Assembly (NCBI RefSeq): GCF_003028575.1
Contig: NZ_PYUD01000003.1
Span: 248,001-312,000 of the forward strand
Direction: 5' to 3'
Source of the DNA: Halomonas urumqiensis
GTDB taxonomy: Bacteria > Pseudomonadota > Gammaproteobacteria > Pseudomonadales > Halomonadaceae
Length of the DNA: 64,000 nucleotides
The notes under the pieces are model-generated. The model was not told where the DNA came from, did not search any database, and saw only the letters and a program-made list of their open reading frames with translations. Shown piece after piece: positions 18,092-26,675 of the stretch. The translations under genes and the position numbers were made by a program. Positions within the stretch are counted from its first letter, which is position 1. Every line of letters begins with the position of its first letter.

Positions 18092-19378
18092 TCAGGTGCC
18101 GTACACCAGGTTGACCAGCGCCAGGGCAAAGGCCGGGATATAGGTGTTGATCATCAGGATCGCGAACAGCACACCGATGAACCACAGGTTGGTACGGGTC
18201 GTGGCCCAGATGTCGGACTTGGCGATCGAGCAGGAGGCGATCAGCACGCTCGCCACTGGCGGGGTCTGCTGGCCGATGGCCAGGTTCAAGGTCACGATCA
18301 GGCCGAAGTGCAGCGGATCGATACCCACCTCGATGACCAGCGGTAACACGATCGGCACCACCAGGATGATCGCCGCGGCGGAGTGCAGGAAGATGCCGAG
18401 GATCAGGAAGATGATGTTGAGCAGCGCCAGGATCAGGTACTTGTTACTGGTCAGCTCGCTGATCTGCATGGCGATTTCCTGCGGGATACGGGTCTCGGTC
18501 AGGTAACCGCCGACCACCGCGGAGGCCGCCACCAGCAGCATCACCACCGCCGTCGACACACCGGCACTCAGGCAGGAATTCAGGAAGGTCTTGATGGTGA
18601 ATTCGCGATAGACCACCGCACTGATGAAGATCGCCACCACCACGGCCAGGGCCGCGCCCTCGGTCGCCGTGACGAAGCCACCGAAGATACCGCCGAGGAT
18701 GATCACCGGAATCAGCAGTGCCCAGATCGCGTCCTTGAAGGCCTTCCACAGCTTGGAGGCCTGGAACTTGCCCTCCGAGGGGAAGTCATGCTTGGACGCC
18801 AGGTAGTAGCACATGGCAGCCAGGCCCAAGGCGCCGAGCAGCCCCGGGAAGATACCGGCGACGAACATCTTGACCACCGATTCACCGGACATCACCGCGT
18901 ACAGGATCATCGGGATGGAAGGCGGCAGGATGATCGCCAGGCTCGACGCCGACGAAGTGATCGAGGCGGCGAACTCCTTGGAGTACCCCTTCTTGCGCAT
19001 GGCCGGAATCAGGATGCTGCCGATGGCCGATACGCCCGCCACCGCGGAACCGGATATCTCGGCGAAGAAGATCGAGGCACCGATGGTCACCATCGACAGG
19101 CCACCCTTGATGAACCCGACCATTGCCGATGCCAGGTCGATCAGACGCCGCGAGATGCTCGAAGCGTTCATGATGGCACCGGCCAGGATGAACAGCGGGA
19201 TGGCGATCAACGGGAACTTGGTCGCCCCTTCGAACATTGTCATGCCGACATTGGGCAGGGCCATCATGCCGTAGGACATGAAGGTGGCAACGGCACCGAC
19301 AATGGCAAGCGCCACGGCGACCGGCACGTTGATCAAGATCAGCCCGATCAGGCCGACGAACATGTAGAGAATGGTCAT
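18092..19378 (-). CDS. dctM: TRAP transporter large permease DctM (system 3)
   Basis: 428 residues with about 12 membrane segments. Seen: FPLIAIPLFILAGAIM near 54, ISGSAVAGVSAIGSILIPAM near 108, LAIILPPSIPMILYA near 148, ATEGAALAVV near 236 and GQQTPPVASVL near 378. It is the transport subunit of an operon transcribed P-Q-M leftward. The serine/alanine-rich ISGSAVAG replaces the more usual ISGSA-ADV. Start ATG 19378 is nine bases after the dctQ stop. Confidence 0.92.
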   Translation of the reverse strand: MTILYMFVGLIGLILINVPVAVALAIVGAVATFMSYGMMALPNVGMTMFEGATKFPLIAIPLFILAGAIMNASSISRRLIDLASAMVGFIKGGLSMVTIGASIFFAEISGSAVAGVSAIGSILIPAMRKKGYSKEFAASITSSASSLAIILPPSIPMILYAVMSGESVVKMFVAGIFPGLLGALGLAAMCYYLASKHDFPSEGKFQASKLWKAFKDAIWALLIPVIILGGIFGGFVTATEGAALAVVVAIFISAVVYREFTIKTFLNSCLSAGVSTAVVMLLVAASAVVGGYLTETRIPQEIAMQISELTSNKYLILALLNIIFLILGIFLHSAAAIILVVPIVLPLVIEVGIDPLHFGLIVTLNLAIGQQTPPVASVLIASCSIAKSDIWATTRTNLWFIGVLFAILMINTYIPAFALALVNLVYGT

Positions 19379-19387
19379 GACGACTCC

Positions 19388-19978
19388 CTATCCTCGTGTC
19401 TGGGGGCTGGCTGTCTGGTTGCCGGCCGTCTGGGAGCTGGCGGCCTGGACGTCATCGACGTCGATACCGGCCTCCTCGAGCTCATGGTCGATGAACCCCT
19501 TGCCACGGGCGCTCTCGATCACGTCAGGGATGCGCAGCAGTTCGCCGATGATGAACAACGCCGAACCAATCGGAATCGCGGACTGGGTAAGCTGCAGGGA
19601 TATCGCCGGCAAGCTGACCATATTGACGCCTTCGAGGATCTGGATGACCTGGTAGCCGGCATAGCCCAGAAAGATGAAGAAAATGATGGTGATAGCCTCT
19701 GCGACCAGCGCCACCGGCACCCGTACGGAGGGCGGACACATGTTGAGCACACTTGGGCAAGTGATGTGTGCACCCTTGGCGGCGCCCAGGGCGGCACCGT
19801 AGTAGGTCAACCAGGCAAGCCCCGTGGCGGCCAGCTCGTCGTACCAGCTGAGTGGCGAACCGAGCAGGCGGGAGGTGAAGCCGATGACCACCACCGACGC
19901 CAGACCAATCATGATGATGATGACCAGCACTTCAAGAAATCTGCAGTAGGCATTCTTGAACTGGGTGTAGGAACTCAT
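19388..19978 (-). CDS. dctQ: TRAP transporter small permease DctQ (system 3)
   Basis: 196 residues from ATG 19978, which has CTGGAGA upstream; the open frame extends to 20041 but that part overlaps the intergenic hairpin. Four helices and the DctQ marks SRLLGSPLSWYDELAATGLAWLTY (near 37-60) and LGAAKGAHITCPSVL. The C-terminal 25 residues are a low-complexity tail rich in Q, T and A (ASSQTAGNQTASPQ), which is unusual for DctQ and probably cytoplasmic. Confidence 0.88.
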   Translation of the reverse strand: MSSYTQFKNAYCRFLEVLVIIIMIGLASVVVIGFTSRLLGSPLSWYDELAATGLAWLTYYGAALGAAKGAHITCPSVLNMCPPSVRVPVALVAEAITIIFFIFLGYAGYQVIQILEGVNMVSLPAISLQLTQSAIPIGSALFIIGELLRIPDVIESARGKGFIDHELEEAGIDVDDVQAASSQTAGNQTASPQTRG

Positions 19979-20056
19979 TGCAGTCTCCAGGAAATGGAAG
20001 GGGCGCGGCTTCGCCCTTGGCGACGGCCGCACCCGCATCATGTTGCGGCGATACCG

Positions 20057-21037
20057 TTACTCACGCAGTGAGCTGACGGTTTCGATCATCTCCTGACCAC
20101 CATCGACTTCGCTGCCGAACTGGTCGTAGATGCCCTGGGACGCATCGATGAAGGCCTGGGTGTCGACCTCGTTGACCTGCATGCCCTCGGCTTTCATCTT
20201 CTCGAGAGTTTCTTCGTCCAGGCGAGCGCCCTCTTCAAGCGCGAAGTCCTCGAGTTCAGTGGCAACGTCCTGCAGCACGTCACGCACTTCCTCAGGCAGG
20301 CGATTCCAGCTGGCACCGGCGGTCACATAGGCCGGGGTGTAGACATGGCCGGAAATGGACAGGTAATCCTGAACTTCGTGGAACCGCGAGGAGTAGGTCT
20401 GGATCAGCGGGTTTTCCTGGCCATCCATCGCCCCGGTCTGAAGCGCTACGAACACTTCGGAAAGCGACATCGGCGAGGGGCTTGCCCCATAGCTATTGAA
20501 CATCTCGACACGCCACACGCCACTCGGAGTACGCAGCTTGATGCCATCGAGATCGTCGGGAGTGTTGATCGGACGCTCATTGTTGGTGATGTGACGCGTG
20601 CCGTTCTCCCATACACCGATGATCTTGAAGCCACGCTCTTCGGCGGCGTCGTACAGATCCGTCTTCACGACCTCTTCACGCACCTTCTTCATGTGCTCGC
20701 GGTCGGCGATCAGGTAAGGCATTTCGAACAGCGCGAAGCGATCATCCTCGGAACTCATGATGGTCGACGGCAGGGAAAGGTCCAGGGTACCCAGACGCAG
20801 ACGGCGCAACATGGAGGAATCGCCACCCAGCTGGCTCGAGCCGTAGACGTTGACTTCGGCGACACCTTCCAGGCGCTCGTTGGCGAGTTCGGCGAAGCGA
20901 TTGGCGGTGATTTCGAACAATGAGCCCGGGCCGCCCACATGGCCGAATTTCACTTCGATCTCGTCGGCACTGGCGCTGCCGGCACTGACACCGATGGCAA
21001 GCGCGGTGGTGGCGAGAGCTGTTTTCAGGAATTTCAT
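20057..21037 (-). CDS. dctP: TRAP transporter solute-binding protein DctP (system 3)
   Basis: 326 residues. Sec signal peptide MKFLKTALATTALAIGVSAG to about residue 24 (ending ASA), then a DctP body: GSSQLGGDSSMLRRLRLGTLDL near 66-87, NTPDDLDGIKLRTPSGVW near 158-175 with the carboxylate-binding arginine, and GAMDGQENPL near 206. It is periplasmic. It is first in a dctPQM operon that continues into acyl-CoA enzymes, so the ligand is probably an acid that is then activated with CoA. A palindrome matching the second GntR site family lies about 175 bases upstream. Confidence 0.9.
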   Translation of the reverse strand: MKFLKTALATTALAIGVSAGSASADEIEVKFGHVGGPGSLFEITANRFAELANERLEGVAEVNVYGSSQLGGDSSMLRRLRLGTLDLSLPSTIMSSEDDRFALFEMPYLIADREHMKKVREEVVKTDLYDAAEERGFKIIGVWENGTRHITNNERPINTPDDLDGIKLRTPSGVWRVEMFNSYGASPSPMSLSEVFVALQTGAMDGQENPLIQTYSSRFHEVQDYLSISGHVYTPAYVTAGASWNRLPEEVRDVLQDVATELEDFALEEGARLDEETLEKMKAEGMQVNEVDTQAFIDASQGIYDQFGSEVDGGQEMIETVSSLRE

Positions 21038-21554
21038 TGACGCACTCCGTTATCGACTTGTTGTTATCCGACTTTCACCATCGAGGGCCCTCCCCCGCAT
21101 GGCGTTCTTCTCATGGAAGACAGTCACCTTGGTGACCATCATCCTGGCCAGGCCCAGCCTGCTTTGCTGTCGCCATGGGGCGCCCTGCCCATCCTGACCC
21201 GCACGCCCAATTTGTATTCAAAATACATAACTAGGTATTAAACTTTAGTCGACGCAGCATATGAGCACGGCAATATCCTTTAAATTTCAAAATGATAACT
21301 AACACCAAACATAATTAGGATGAGTGCCGGGGACACACAGAATGATGAGAAACGTGATGAGAAAAGGGCCAAAGGGGGAGCGACAGACGATGATCAAGAA
21401 CGAGTGATGAAAACAGGTGAACAGAGCGGTTGATCGGAATCTGCGAAGTCGCGATGGGAGACAATGGGCCACCGCCCAGCCATGCGGCGCGGATCATTGC
21501 CGAAGGAGGGAGGCAACGGACGACAAGGTTCAGTCGCCCGTTGAATCATTGCGA
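21038..21554. other. 517-base intergenic region upstream of TRAP operon 3
   Basis: No gene is supported here; short open frames lack ribosome sites and family features. Its left half must hold the dctP promoter, and it contains the palindrome at 21213-21227 and AT-rich DNA to about 21320. The right half up to the GlcG/HbpS-like gene shows nothing I can name. Confidence 0.6.
21213..21227. promoter_or_regulatory. Palindromic operator of TRAP operon 3 (candidate GntR regulator 2 site)
   Basis: TGTATT-CAA-AATACA is a perfect 6-bp inverted repeat with a 3-nt centre, extended on the right by TAA. The same pattern with one change is at 22110-22124, and a half-site is at 15889-15900. Confidence 0.65.
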
Positions 21555-22016
21555 TCAGGTCGGTTCGAGCCCCCAGCCAAGCCCCGCTGACTCGATGCCA
21601 GCGATGGCGGACCCCTCATCCTCGGTGGAGGAAGCCCCACTGACCCCCACGGCGCCGATCACGCACTGCTCATCATCGAGGATCAACACCCCGCCGGGCA
21701 CCGGAATGAAATGACCACCCGACGCGGCGGCGACACTGGCGAGAAAGGCCGGGCGCTCAGCATTGCGCGCGCCGACCACGCCGCTTGCCGCGCCGTTGCC
21801 AAGCGAGGCGAACGCCTTGCCCTGAGCCACCGGAAAGCGCAATGGTGCGCAGCCATCTTCACGCTCGCCTGCCACAATGTGGCCTCCACCGTCGAGCACC
21901 ACCACCGTGAGCGGCTCCATGTCCGCCTCGCGGGCCTTGGCGAAGGCGCCGTCGAGTATTTTTCTTGCCTGAGCGCGGGTGAGCTGAACGTGACTACGGA
22001 AGACCTTGCCGGCCAT
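21555..22016 (-). CDS. GlcG/HbpS-family protein (DUF336)
   Basis: 153 residues. Typical family layout: LTRAQARKILDGAFAKARE near the N-terminus, LTVVVLDGGGHIVAGERED near 37-55, ASGGHFIPVPGGVLIL near 100-115 and VIGAVGVSGASSTEDE near 120. Members include GlcG of glycolate operons and haem-binding HbpS; their biochemical role is unsettled, though a haem or cofactor link has been shown for HbpS. ATG 22016 with AGGAG upstream is used instead of a longer frame to 22199, which would run through the shared operator. It is divergent from GntR regulator 2. Confidence 0.82.
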   Translation of the reverse strand: MAGKVFRSHVQLTRAQARKILDGAFAKAREADMEPLTVVVLDGGGHIVAGEREDGCAPLRFPVAQGKAFASLGNGAASGVVGARNAERPAFLASVAAASGGHFIPVPGGVLILDDEQCVIGAVGVSGASSTEDEGSAIAGIESAGLGWGLEPT

Positions 22017-22109
22017 AGGCGATACTCCTGTGATTGTCGTTGAGATGATCGAAGCAGCCGCGTCGAGCGCATGCCAGAGGGAATGATCACCGGCAAGACG
22101 CAACCTTGG

Positions 22110-22124
22110 TGTATTTTGAATGCA
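22110..22124. promoter_or_regulatory. Operator between the GlcG/HbpS-like gene and GntR regulator 2
   Basis: TGTATT-TTG-AATGCA matches the palindrome at 21213-21227 in both arms except one base. It lies 94 bases from the leftward gene start and 180 from the rightward regulator start, suiting control of both. Confidence 0.6.
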
Positions 22125-22303
22125 TAATGCCCTTTGTGCTAGGGTCACAAGATTGCCACTCTTCCAACAAGTTGCCTGGTTCAATGGACGTTGCGCCATT
22201 CAATTGATAGTCAACCGCCTGCACCGTTGGGCGGCTGATGACGGATGCGGTATAAGACCTGCAAGGACGCTGGGCATTGCAGCCGCCAACAAGGAACTCA
22301 CCC

Positions 22304-22987
22304 ATGAGCAAGATTCAGCATCGCAACCTGTACCTGGAAGTCGCCGATCGCGTGCGCGAATTGATCGAGCACGGTGAGCTCGAACCGGGTGAGCGTATTT
22401 CCGAGAAGAATCTCTGCGAGCGCTTTGGCGTGTCACGCACCCCGCTGCGCGAGGCGCTCAAGGTGCTGACCACGGAAGGTCTGGTGGACCTGCTGCCCAA
22501 CCGCGGGGCCAGGGTCATACAGTTGTCCATCAAGCAGGTCAAGGACACCTACGACCTGATGAGCGCCCTGGAGGGCTTGTCCGGGGAACTGGCCTGCCAG
22601 CAGATCAGCGATGCGGGAATCGAGGCGATCTGCGCTCTGCACGAGCGCATGCTCGAGCACTACCGCAAGCGTGAGCTTGCCGAGTACTTCGCGGTCAACC
22701 AGCAGATACACGAGAGCATCCTGACCGCCGCCAACAACGAGCCGCTGATGGAGATGTACAACAACCTCAACCAGCGAGTGAAGCGGGTGCGTTACTCGAA
22801 GAAGATGACCGACGAGTTCTGGAGCAAGGCGGTGGAGGACCACGAGGAAATGGTGGCGGCGCTCAAGCTTCGCGACGGCAAGCGACTGGGCCAGATTCTG
22901 CGCGACCACCTATGCAACAAGCTCGAAGTGGTGTCACTTGCAGGAGTGATCGAAGACGAGGCGCTATTGAAACAAGCCAATGCCTGA
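22304..22987 (+). CDS. GntR-family (FCD-type) transcriptional regulator 2
   Basis: 227 residues from ATG 22304 with AAGGAA nine bases upstream; a TTG nine codons earlier is less likely. The winged helix holds EKNLCERFGVSRTPLREALKVL at about 34-55 and PNRGARV, almost the same as GntR regulator 1; the helical FCD domain follows (NQQIHESI, DHEEMV). It stands at the upstream end of the TRAP 3/CoA-transferase/aminotransferase genes, and TGTATT-N3-AATACA sites lie before the TRAP operon, its own promoter region and, as a half-site, the aminotransferase. I infer a local repressor responding to the imported acid or its product. Confidence 0.88.
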   Translation: MSKIQHRNLYLEVADRVRELIEHGELEPGERISEKNLCERFGVSRTPLREALKVLTTEGLVDLLPNRGARVIQLSIKQVKDTYDLMSALEGLSGELACQQISDAGIEAICALHERMLEHYRKRELAEYFAVNQQIHESILTAANNEPLMEMYNNLNQRVKRVRYSKKMTDEFWSKAVEDHEEMVAALKLRDGKRLGQILRDHLCNKLEVVSLAGVIEDEALLKQANA

Positions 22988-23005
22988 GTCGAGCCAGCAT
23001 GACAC

Positions 23006-23785
23006 TCACTGCCACTCTTCCAGGCGCATGGCGGATCGCTCCAGCCGCTGATCCTCGGCCTCGATCTCTCGCAGGCTCTCGCCGATGCTGGTCAGGTGCA
23101 AAAGCGCCACGCGCCGCGCAAGCACCGGCTTGCCCTGCACCACAGCTTGATAAAGCCGTGCATGCTGGCGATTGATCATGTCGCGGGGACCTGGGCGGTG
23201 GTAAAGATTCTTCACCGAGGCGAATACCGAGCTGAGCAACAGGTCGGTCAGGCTCTGCAGGGTATGGACCAGCACCGGATTGTGCGACGCCTGGGAAATA
23301 GCCAGGTGGAAGGCATGATCTAGCCTTGCCAGGCGCTCCACGTCGATCGACTTGGCGCTCTCCACGTAATCGGCCATCTCGTGATAGTGCCGGGTGATCA
23401 TCACGCGATCCGCCGGCGTCCCCCGGCTTGCCGCAAGGCTCGCCGACTCGCCCTCAAGCAACGCGCGCACGTCCAGCAGGTCATAGAGGGTACGCGGGTG
23501 ATCATGGAACAGGTGCATCAAGGGGCTGTGGTCACGCCCCGGCAACAGGTCGGCCACCATCGACCCCTTCCCCTGGCGTGTGTCAATGATCCCCTTGCTG
23601 CGCAGAATCCGCAGCCCTTCACGTAACGAGGAGCGCGAGACGTCAAGCTTGTCGCACAGCCGACGCTCGGAGGGAAGCAGTTGGCCAGGGCGAAAGATCC
23701 CGTCGAGGATCAGTTGTTCCAACCGAGCCGCGACGCTGTCGGGCGTACATTGTCCGGCGAGCCTTTGATCGCTTCCGAAAACCAT
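23006..23785 (-). CDS. glcC: GntR/FadR-subfamily regulator of glycolate genes (GlcC-like)
   Basis: 259 residues. N-terminal winged helix with LLPSERRLCDKLDVSRSSLREGLRIL at about 37-62 and GIIDTRQGKGSMV; FCD-type domain after residue 85 with LLDVRALLEGESASLAA. Sequence and position (divergent from glcD) match E. coli GlcC, which activates glcDEFGBA in response to glycolate. The TACTGGTC-C-GACCAGTA palindrome between the two genes is the type of site bound by this subfamily (GlcC, LldR, PdhR). A lactate-type regulator is the alternative, but lactate genes are absent. Confidence 0.82.
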   Translation of the reverse strand: MVFGSDQRLAGQCTPDSVAARLEQLILDGIFRPGQLLPSERRLCDKLDVSRSSLREGLRILRSKGIIDTRQGKGSMVADLLPGRDHSPLMHLFHDHPRTLYDLLDVRALLEGESASLAASRGTPADRVMITRHYHEMADYVESAKSIDVERLARLDHAFHLAISQASHNPVLVHTLQSLTDLLLSSVFASVKNLYHRPGPRDMINRQHARLYQAVVQGKPVLARRVALLHLTSIGESLREIEAEDQRLERSAMRLEEWQ

Positions 23786-23893
23786 GATGTCTCTCGCTTG
23801 CGCTATCTGTTGGCAATGTAGGTGATTCGAGATTAGGCTGAAACACTACCAGTTGAAAATATTTTCCATAATGATCCATGCCGGTAGACGAAT

Positions 23894-23910
23894 TACTGGT
23901 CCGACCAGTA
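23894..23910. promoter_or_regulatory. GlcC/FadR-type operator in the glcC-glcD intergenic region
   Basis: TACTGGTC-C-GACCAGTA is a 17-nt palindrome with 8-bp perfect arms and a single central base. The core TGGTNNNACCA is the known recognition pattern of FadR-subfamily GntR proteins. It is 108 bases from each start codon, in the middle of the divergent gap. Confidence 0.75.
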
Positions 23911-24001
23911 CACCACAGACTGGACAGACGGGCAGCAAGACCACAGATTGTCGCTTCACCATCATGTATCGGACGTTTCACACCTCGCGGGGGGAATCGA
24001 C

Positions 24002-25501
24002 ATGAACATCCTCTATGACGCCAGGCTCGACGGCGAGCTGCCCGTCAACGACAAGGCCAATGTACTGGCCGACCTCGAGGGCGCCGTACCCGGCCTGACT
24101 CTGTTGCACCGTGAAGAGGACCTGCGCCCCTTCGAGTGCGATGGGCTCTCGGCCTATCGCGTACTGCCGATGCTGGTCGCGCTGCCGGAATCCCTCGACC
24201 AGGTCGAGGCGCTGCTGAAGCGCTGCCGCGCCCTCGGTGTGCCGGTGGTCACCCGTGGCGCCGGCACCGGGCTGTCTGGTGGCGCGCTGCCACTGGAGCA
24301 GGGCGTGCTGCTGGTGATGTCGCGCTTCAACCGCATCCTCGAGGTCGACCCGGATGCACGCATCGCCCGCGTCCAGCCAGGGGTGCGCAACCTGGCGATC
24401 TCCGAGGCCGCCGCCCCGCATGGCCTCTACTACGCGCCGGACCCGTCGTCGCAGATCGCCTGCTCGATCGGCGGCAACGTCGCCGAGAACGCCGGTGGCG
24501 TGCACTGCCTGAAGTATGGCCTCACCGTGCACAACGTGATGCGGGTCGAGGTAATGACCATCGAGGGCGAGCGCATGACGCTGGGCTCCGAGGCGCTGGA
24601 CGCCCCGGGCTTCGACCTGCTGGCGCTGTTCACCGGCTCCGAGGGCATGCTCGGTGTGGTCACCGAGATCACCGTCAAGCTGCTGCCCAAGCCGGAAACC
24701 GCCAAGGTATTGATGGCAAGCTTCGATGATGTCGAGAAGGCCGGCCGCGCGGTCGGCGAGATCATCGCCGCCGGCATCATCCCCGGTGGCCTCGAGATGA
24801 TGGACAAGCTGGCCATCCAGGCCGCCGAGGACTTCGTCAAGGCCGGCTATCCCGTCGAGGCAGAGGCGATTCTGCTGTGCGAGCTCGATGGCGTCGAAGC
24901 GGATGTCGATGACGACTGCGACACGGTGCGCCGGGTGCTCGAGGCTGCCGGTGCCACGGGTATCCAGCAGGCCCGCGACGAGGCCGAACGTGCGAAGTTC
25001 TGGGCCGGTCGCAAGAATGCCTTCCCGGCGGTGGGCCGCATGTCGCCCGACTACTACTGCATGGACGGCACCATCCCGCGCCGCGAGCTTCCCCGCGTGC
25101 TCAAGGGCATCGCCGATCTTTCCGAGGCTTACGGGCTGCGCGTGGCCAACGTCTTCCATGCCGGTGACGGCAACATGCACCCGCTGATCCTGTTCGATGC
25201 CAACCACGAGGGAGAGCTCGATCAGGCCGAGGAACTCGGCGGCAAGATTCTCGAGCTGTGCGTCGAGGTCGGCGGCACCATCACCGGCGAGCACGGCGTC
25301 GGCCGCGAAAAGATCAACCAGATGTGCGCCCAGTTCCGCCCCGACGAGATCACCACCTTCCATGCGGTGAAGGCGGCCTTCGACCCAAGTGGCCTGCTCA
25401 ACCCGGGCAAGAACATCCCGACGCTTGCGCGGTGCGCCGAATTCGGTGCCATGCATGTGCACAAGGGCCAGCTCCCCCACCCCGACCTGCCGCGCTTCTG
25501 A
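24002..25501 (+). CDS. glcD: Glycolate oxidase subunit GlcD (FAD-binding)
   Basis: 499 residues, the same length as E. coli GlcD. FAD_binding_4 domain near 55-190 with VTRGAGTGLSGGALP and SIGGNVAENAGGVHCLKYG, then the FAD-oxidase C-terminal domain with FHAGDGNMHPLILFD near 385 and TGEHGVGREK near 425. With GlcE and GlcF it oxidises glycolate to glyoxylate at the inner membrane and passes electrons to quinone. ATG 24002 follows GGGGGGAAT; an upstream in-frame ATG at 23948 gives a non-homologous leader. First gene of glcDEFG, divergent from glcC. Confidence 0.95.
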   Translation: MNILYDARLDGELPVNDKANVLADLEGAVPGLTLLHREEDLRPFECDGLSAYRVLPMLVALPESLDQVEALLKRCRALGVPVVTRGAGTGLSGGALPLEQGVLLVMSRFNRILEVDPDARIARVQPGVRNLAISEAAAPHGLYYAPDPSSQIACSIGGNVAENAGGVHCLKYGLTVHNVMRVEVMTIEGERMTLGSEALDAPGFDLLALFTGSEGMLGVVTEITVKLLPKPETAKVLMASFDDVEKAGRAVGEIIAAGIIPGGLEMMDKLAIQAAEDFVKAGYPVEAEAILLCELDGVEADVDDDCDTVRRVLEAAGATGIQQARDEAERAKFWAGRKNAFPAVGRMSPDYYCMDGTIPRRELPRVLKGIADLSEAYGLRVANVFHAGDGNMHPLILFDANHEGELDQAEELGGKILELCVEVGGTITGEHGVGREKINQMCAQFRPDEITTFHAVKAAFDPSGLLNPGKNIPTLARCAEFGAMHVHKGQLPHPDLPRF

Positions 25502-25518
25502 GGAGACAGGAACCGATC

Positions 25519-26613
25519 ATGACAGACACCCTTCCCTCCCATGACGCCACCCAGGAGCTCGCCGAGCGCATTCGCGCCGCCGATGCCAGTGGCACGCCAC
25601 TGCGCATCGTCGGCGGCGACACCAAGGCCCGCCAGGGTCGGCGCGTGGCAGGCGAGCCACTGGCGACCGGCGGGCATCGCGGCATCACCTACTACGACCC
25701 GGTGGAATTGATCGTCTCGGTGCGCAGCGGCACGCCGCTGGCCGACCTCGAGGCCGTGCTTGCCGAGCAAGGCCAGATGCTCGGCTGCGAGCCGCCCCAC
25801 CTCGGTGACGACGCCACCGTTGGTGGCATGGTCGCCACCGGGCTTTCCGGCCCTCGGCGACCCTGGGCCGGCAGTGTGCGCGATTTCGTGCTCGGCACCC
25901 GGGTGATCAACCGTGAAGGCGTCGAGCAGCGCTTCGGCGGCCAGGTGATGAAAAACGTCGCTGGCTACGACCTCTCGAGGCTGATGGTCGGCGCCCAGGG
26001 CACCCTGGGCCTGCTGACCGAGGTCACTCTCAAGGTGCTGCCATTGCCTGGCGCTTCGCGAAGCCTGCACCTCGACATGCCGCTTGCCGAGGCCATGGAG
26101 AAGCTCGCCGAGTGGGGCCGAAAGCCACTGCCGATCACCGCCGCCGCCTGGCTCGATGGCGCCCTGCACCTGCGCCTCGAGGGCGGACCCAGCTCGGTGG
26201 CGACATGTGCCGAGCGCCTGGGCGGCGACGCGCTGGACGAGCGCTTCTGGACGGCGCTGCGTGAACAGCGCCTGGCGTTCTTCTCCGAAGACGACCCGCG
26301 CCCACTGTGGCGACTCTCGATGCCTCACCACACGCCCACGCTGGCACTGCCGACTACCACCGACAGCGAGTTGCTGTACGACTGGGCAGGCACCCAGCGC
26401 TGGCTGAGAAGCTTGCTCCCCGCCGAGACCATTCGCGAGGCCACCGCGCGCGCGGGCGGTCACGCTACCTGCCTTGGCCACCCTGAAGGCCAGGGAGACG
26501 TCGAGCCGTTTGCCCCTCTCGACCCGGTCGTGGCCAAGTACCACCAGAACCTCAAACGCGAGCTCGACCCCAACGGGATCTTCAATCCTGGCCGGCTCTA
26601 TGCGGAATTCTGA
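25519..26613 (+). CDS. glcE: Glycolate oxidase subunit GlcE (FAD-binding)
   Basis: 364 residues, slightly longer than E. coli GlcE (about 350). One FAD_binding_4 domain: LRIVGGDTKARQGR near 26-39, DDATVGGMVATGLSGPRRPW near 100-119 and NVAGYDLSRLMVGAQGTLGLLTEVTLK near 152-178. It is the second flavin-type subunit of the glycolate oxidase complex. AGGAGACAGG at 25501-25510 precedes the ATG at 25519, 17 bases after the glcD stop. The C-terminus NLKRELDPNGIFNPGRLY is typical of the family. Confidence 0.93.
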   Translation: MTDTLPSHDATQELAERIRAADASGTPLRIVGGDTKARQGRRVAGEPLATGGHRGITYYDPVELIVSVRSGTPLADLEAVLAEQGQMLGCEPPHLGDDATVGGMVATGLSGPRRPWAGSVRDFVLGTRVINREGVEQRFGGQVMKNVAGYDLSRLMVGAQGTLGLLTEVTLKVLPLPGASRSLHLDMPLAEAMEKLAEWGRKPLPITAAAWLDGALHLRLEGGPSSVATCAERLGGDALDERFWTALREQRLAFFSEDDPRPLWRLSMPHHTPTLALPTTTDSELLYDWAGTQRWLRSLLPAETIREATARAGGHATCLGHPEGQGDVEPFAPLDPVVAKYHQNLKRELDPNGIFNPGRLYAEF

Positions 26614-26675
26614 GTTCCGCGCAGGTCACGAGCTTTCTGAACGAGCCGTTTGAAACGCGTCATTGGAGAACGTCG

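Noticed and set aside
18383-20071. Long open frame (562 codons) on the plus strand
   Set aside because: It is antisense to dctM/dctQ of system 3 and has a low-complexity, D/Q/H/R-rich product typical of the reverse of a GC-rich membrane-protein gene.
21315-21497. 60-codon minus-strand open frame in the gap before TRAP operon 3
   Set aside because: No ribosome site, no recognisable domain, and composition like translated non-coding DNA.
23978-25480. Long minus-strand open frame (500 codons)
   Set aside because: Antisense shadow of glcD produced by high third-position GC.
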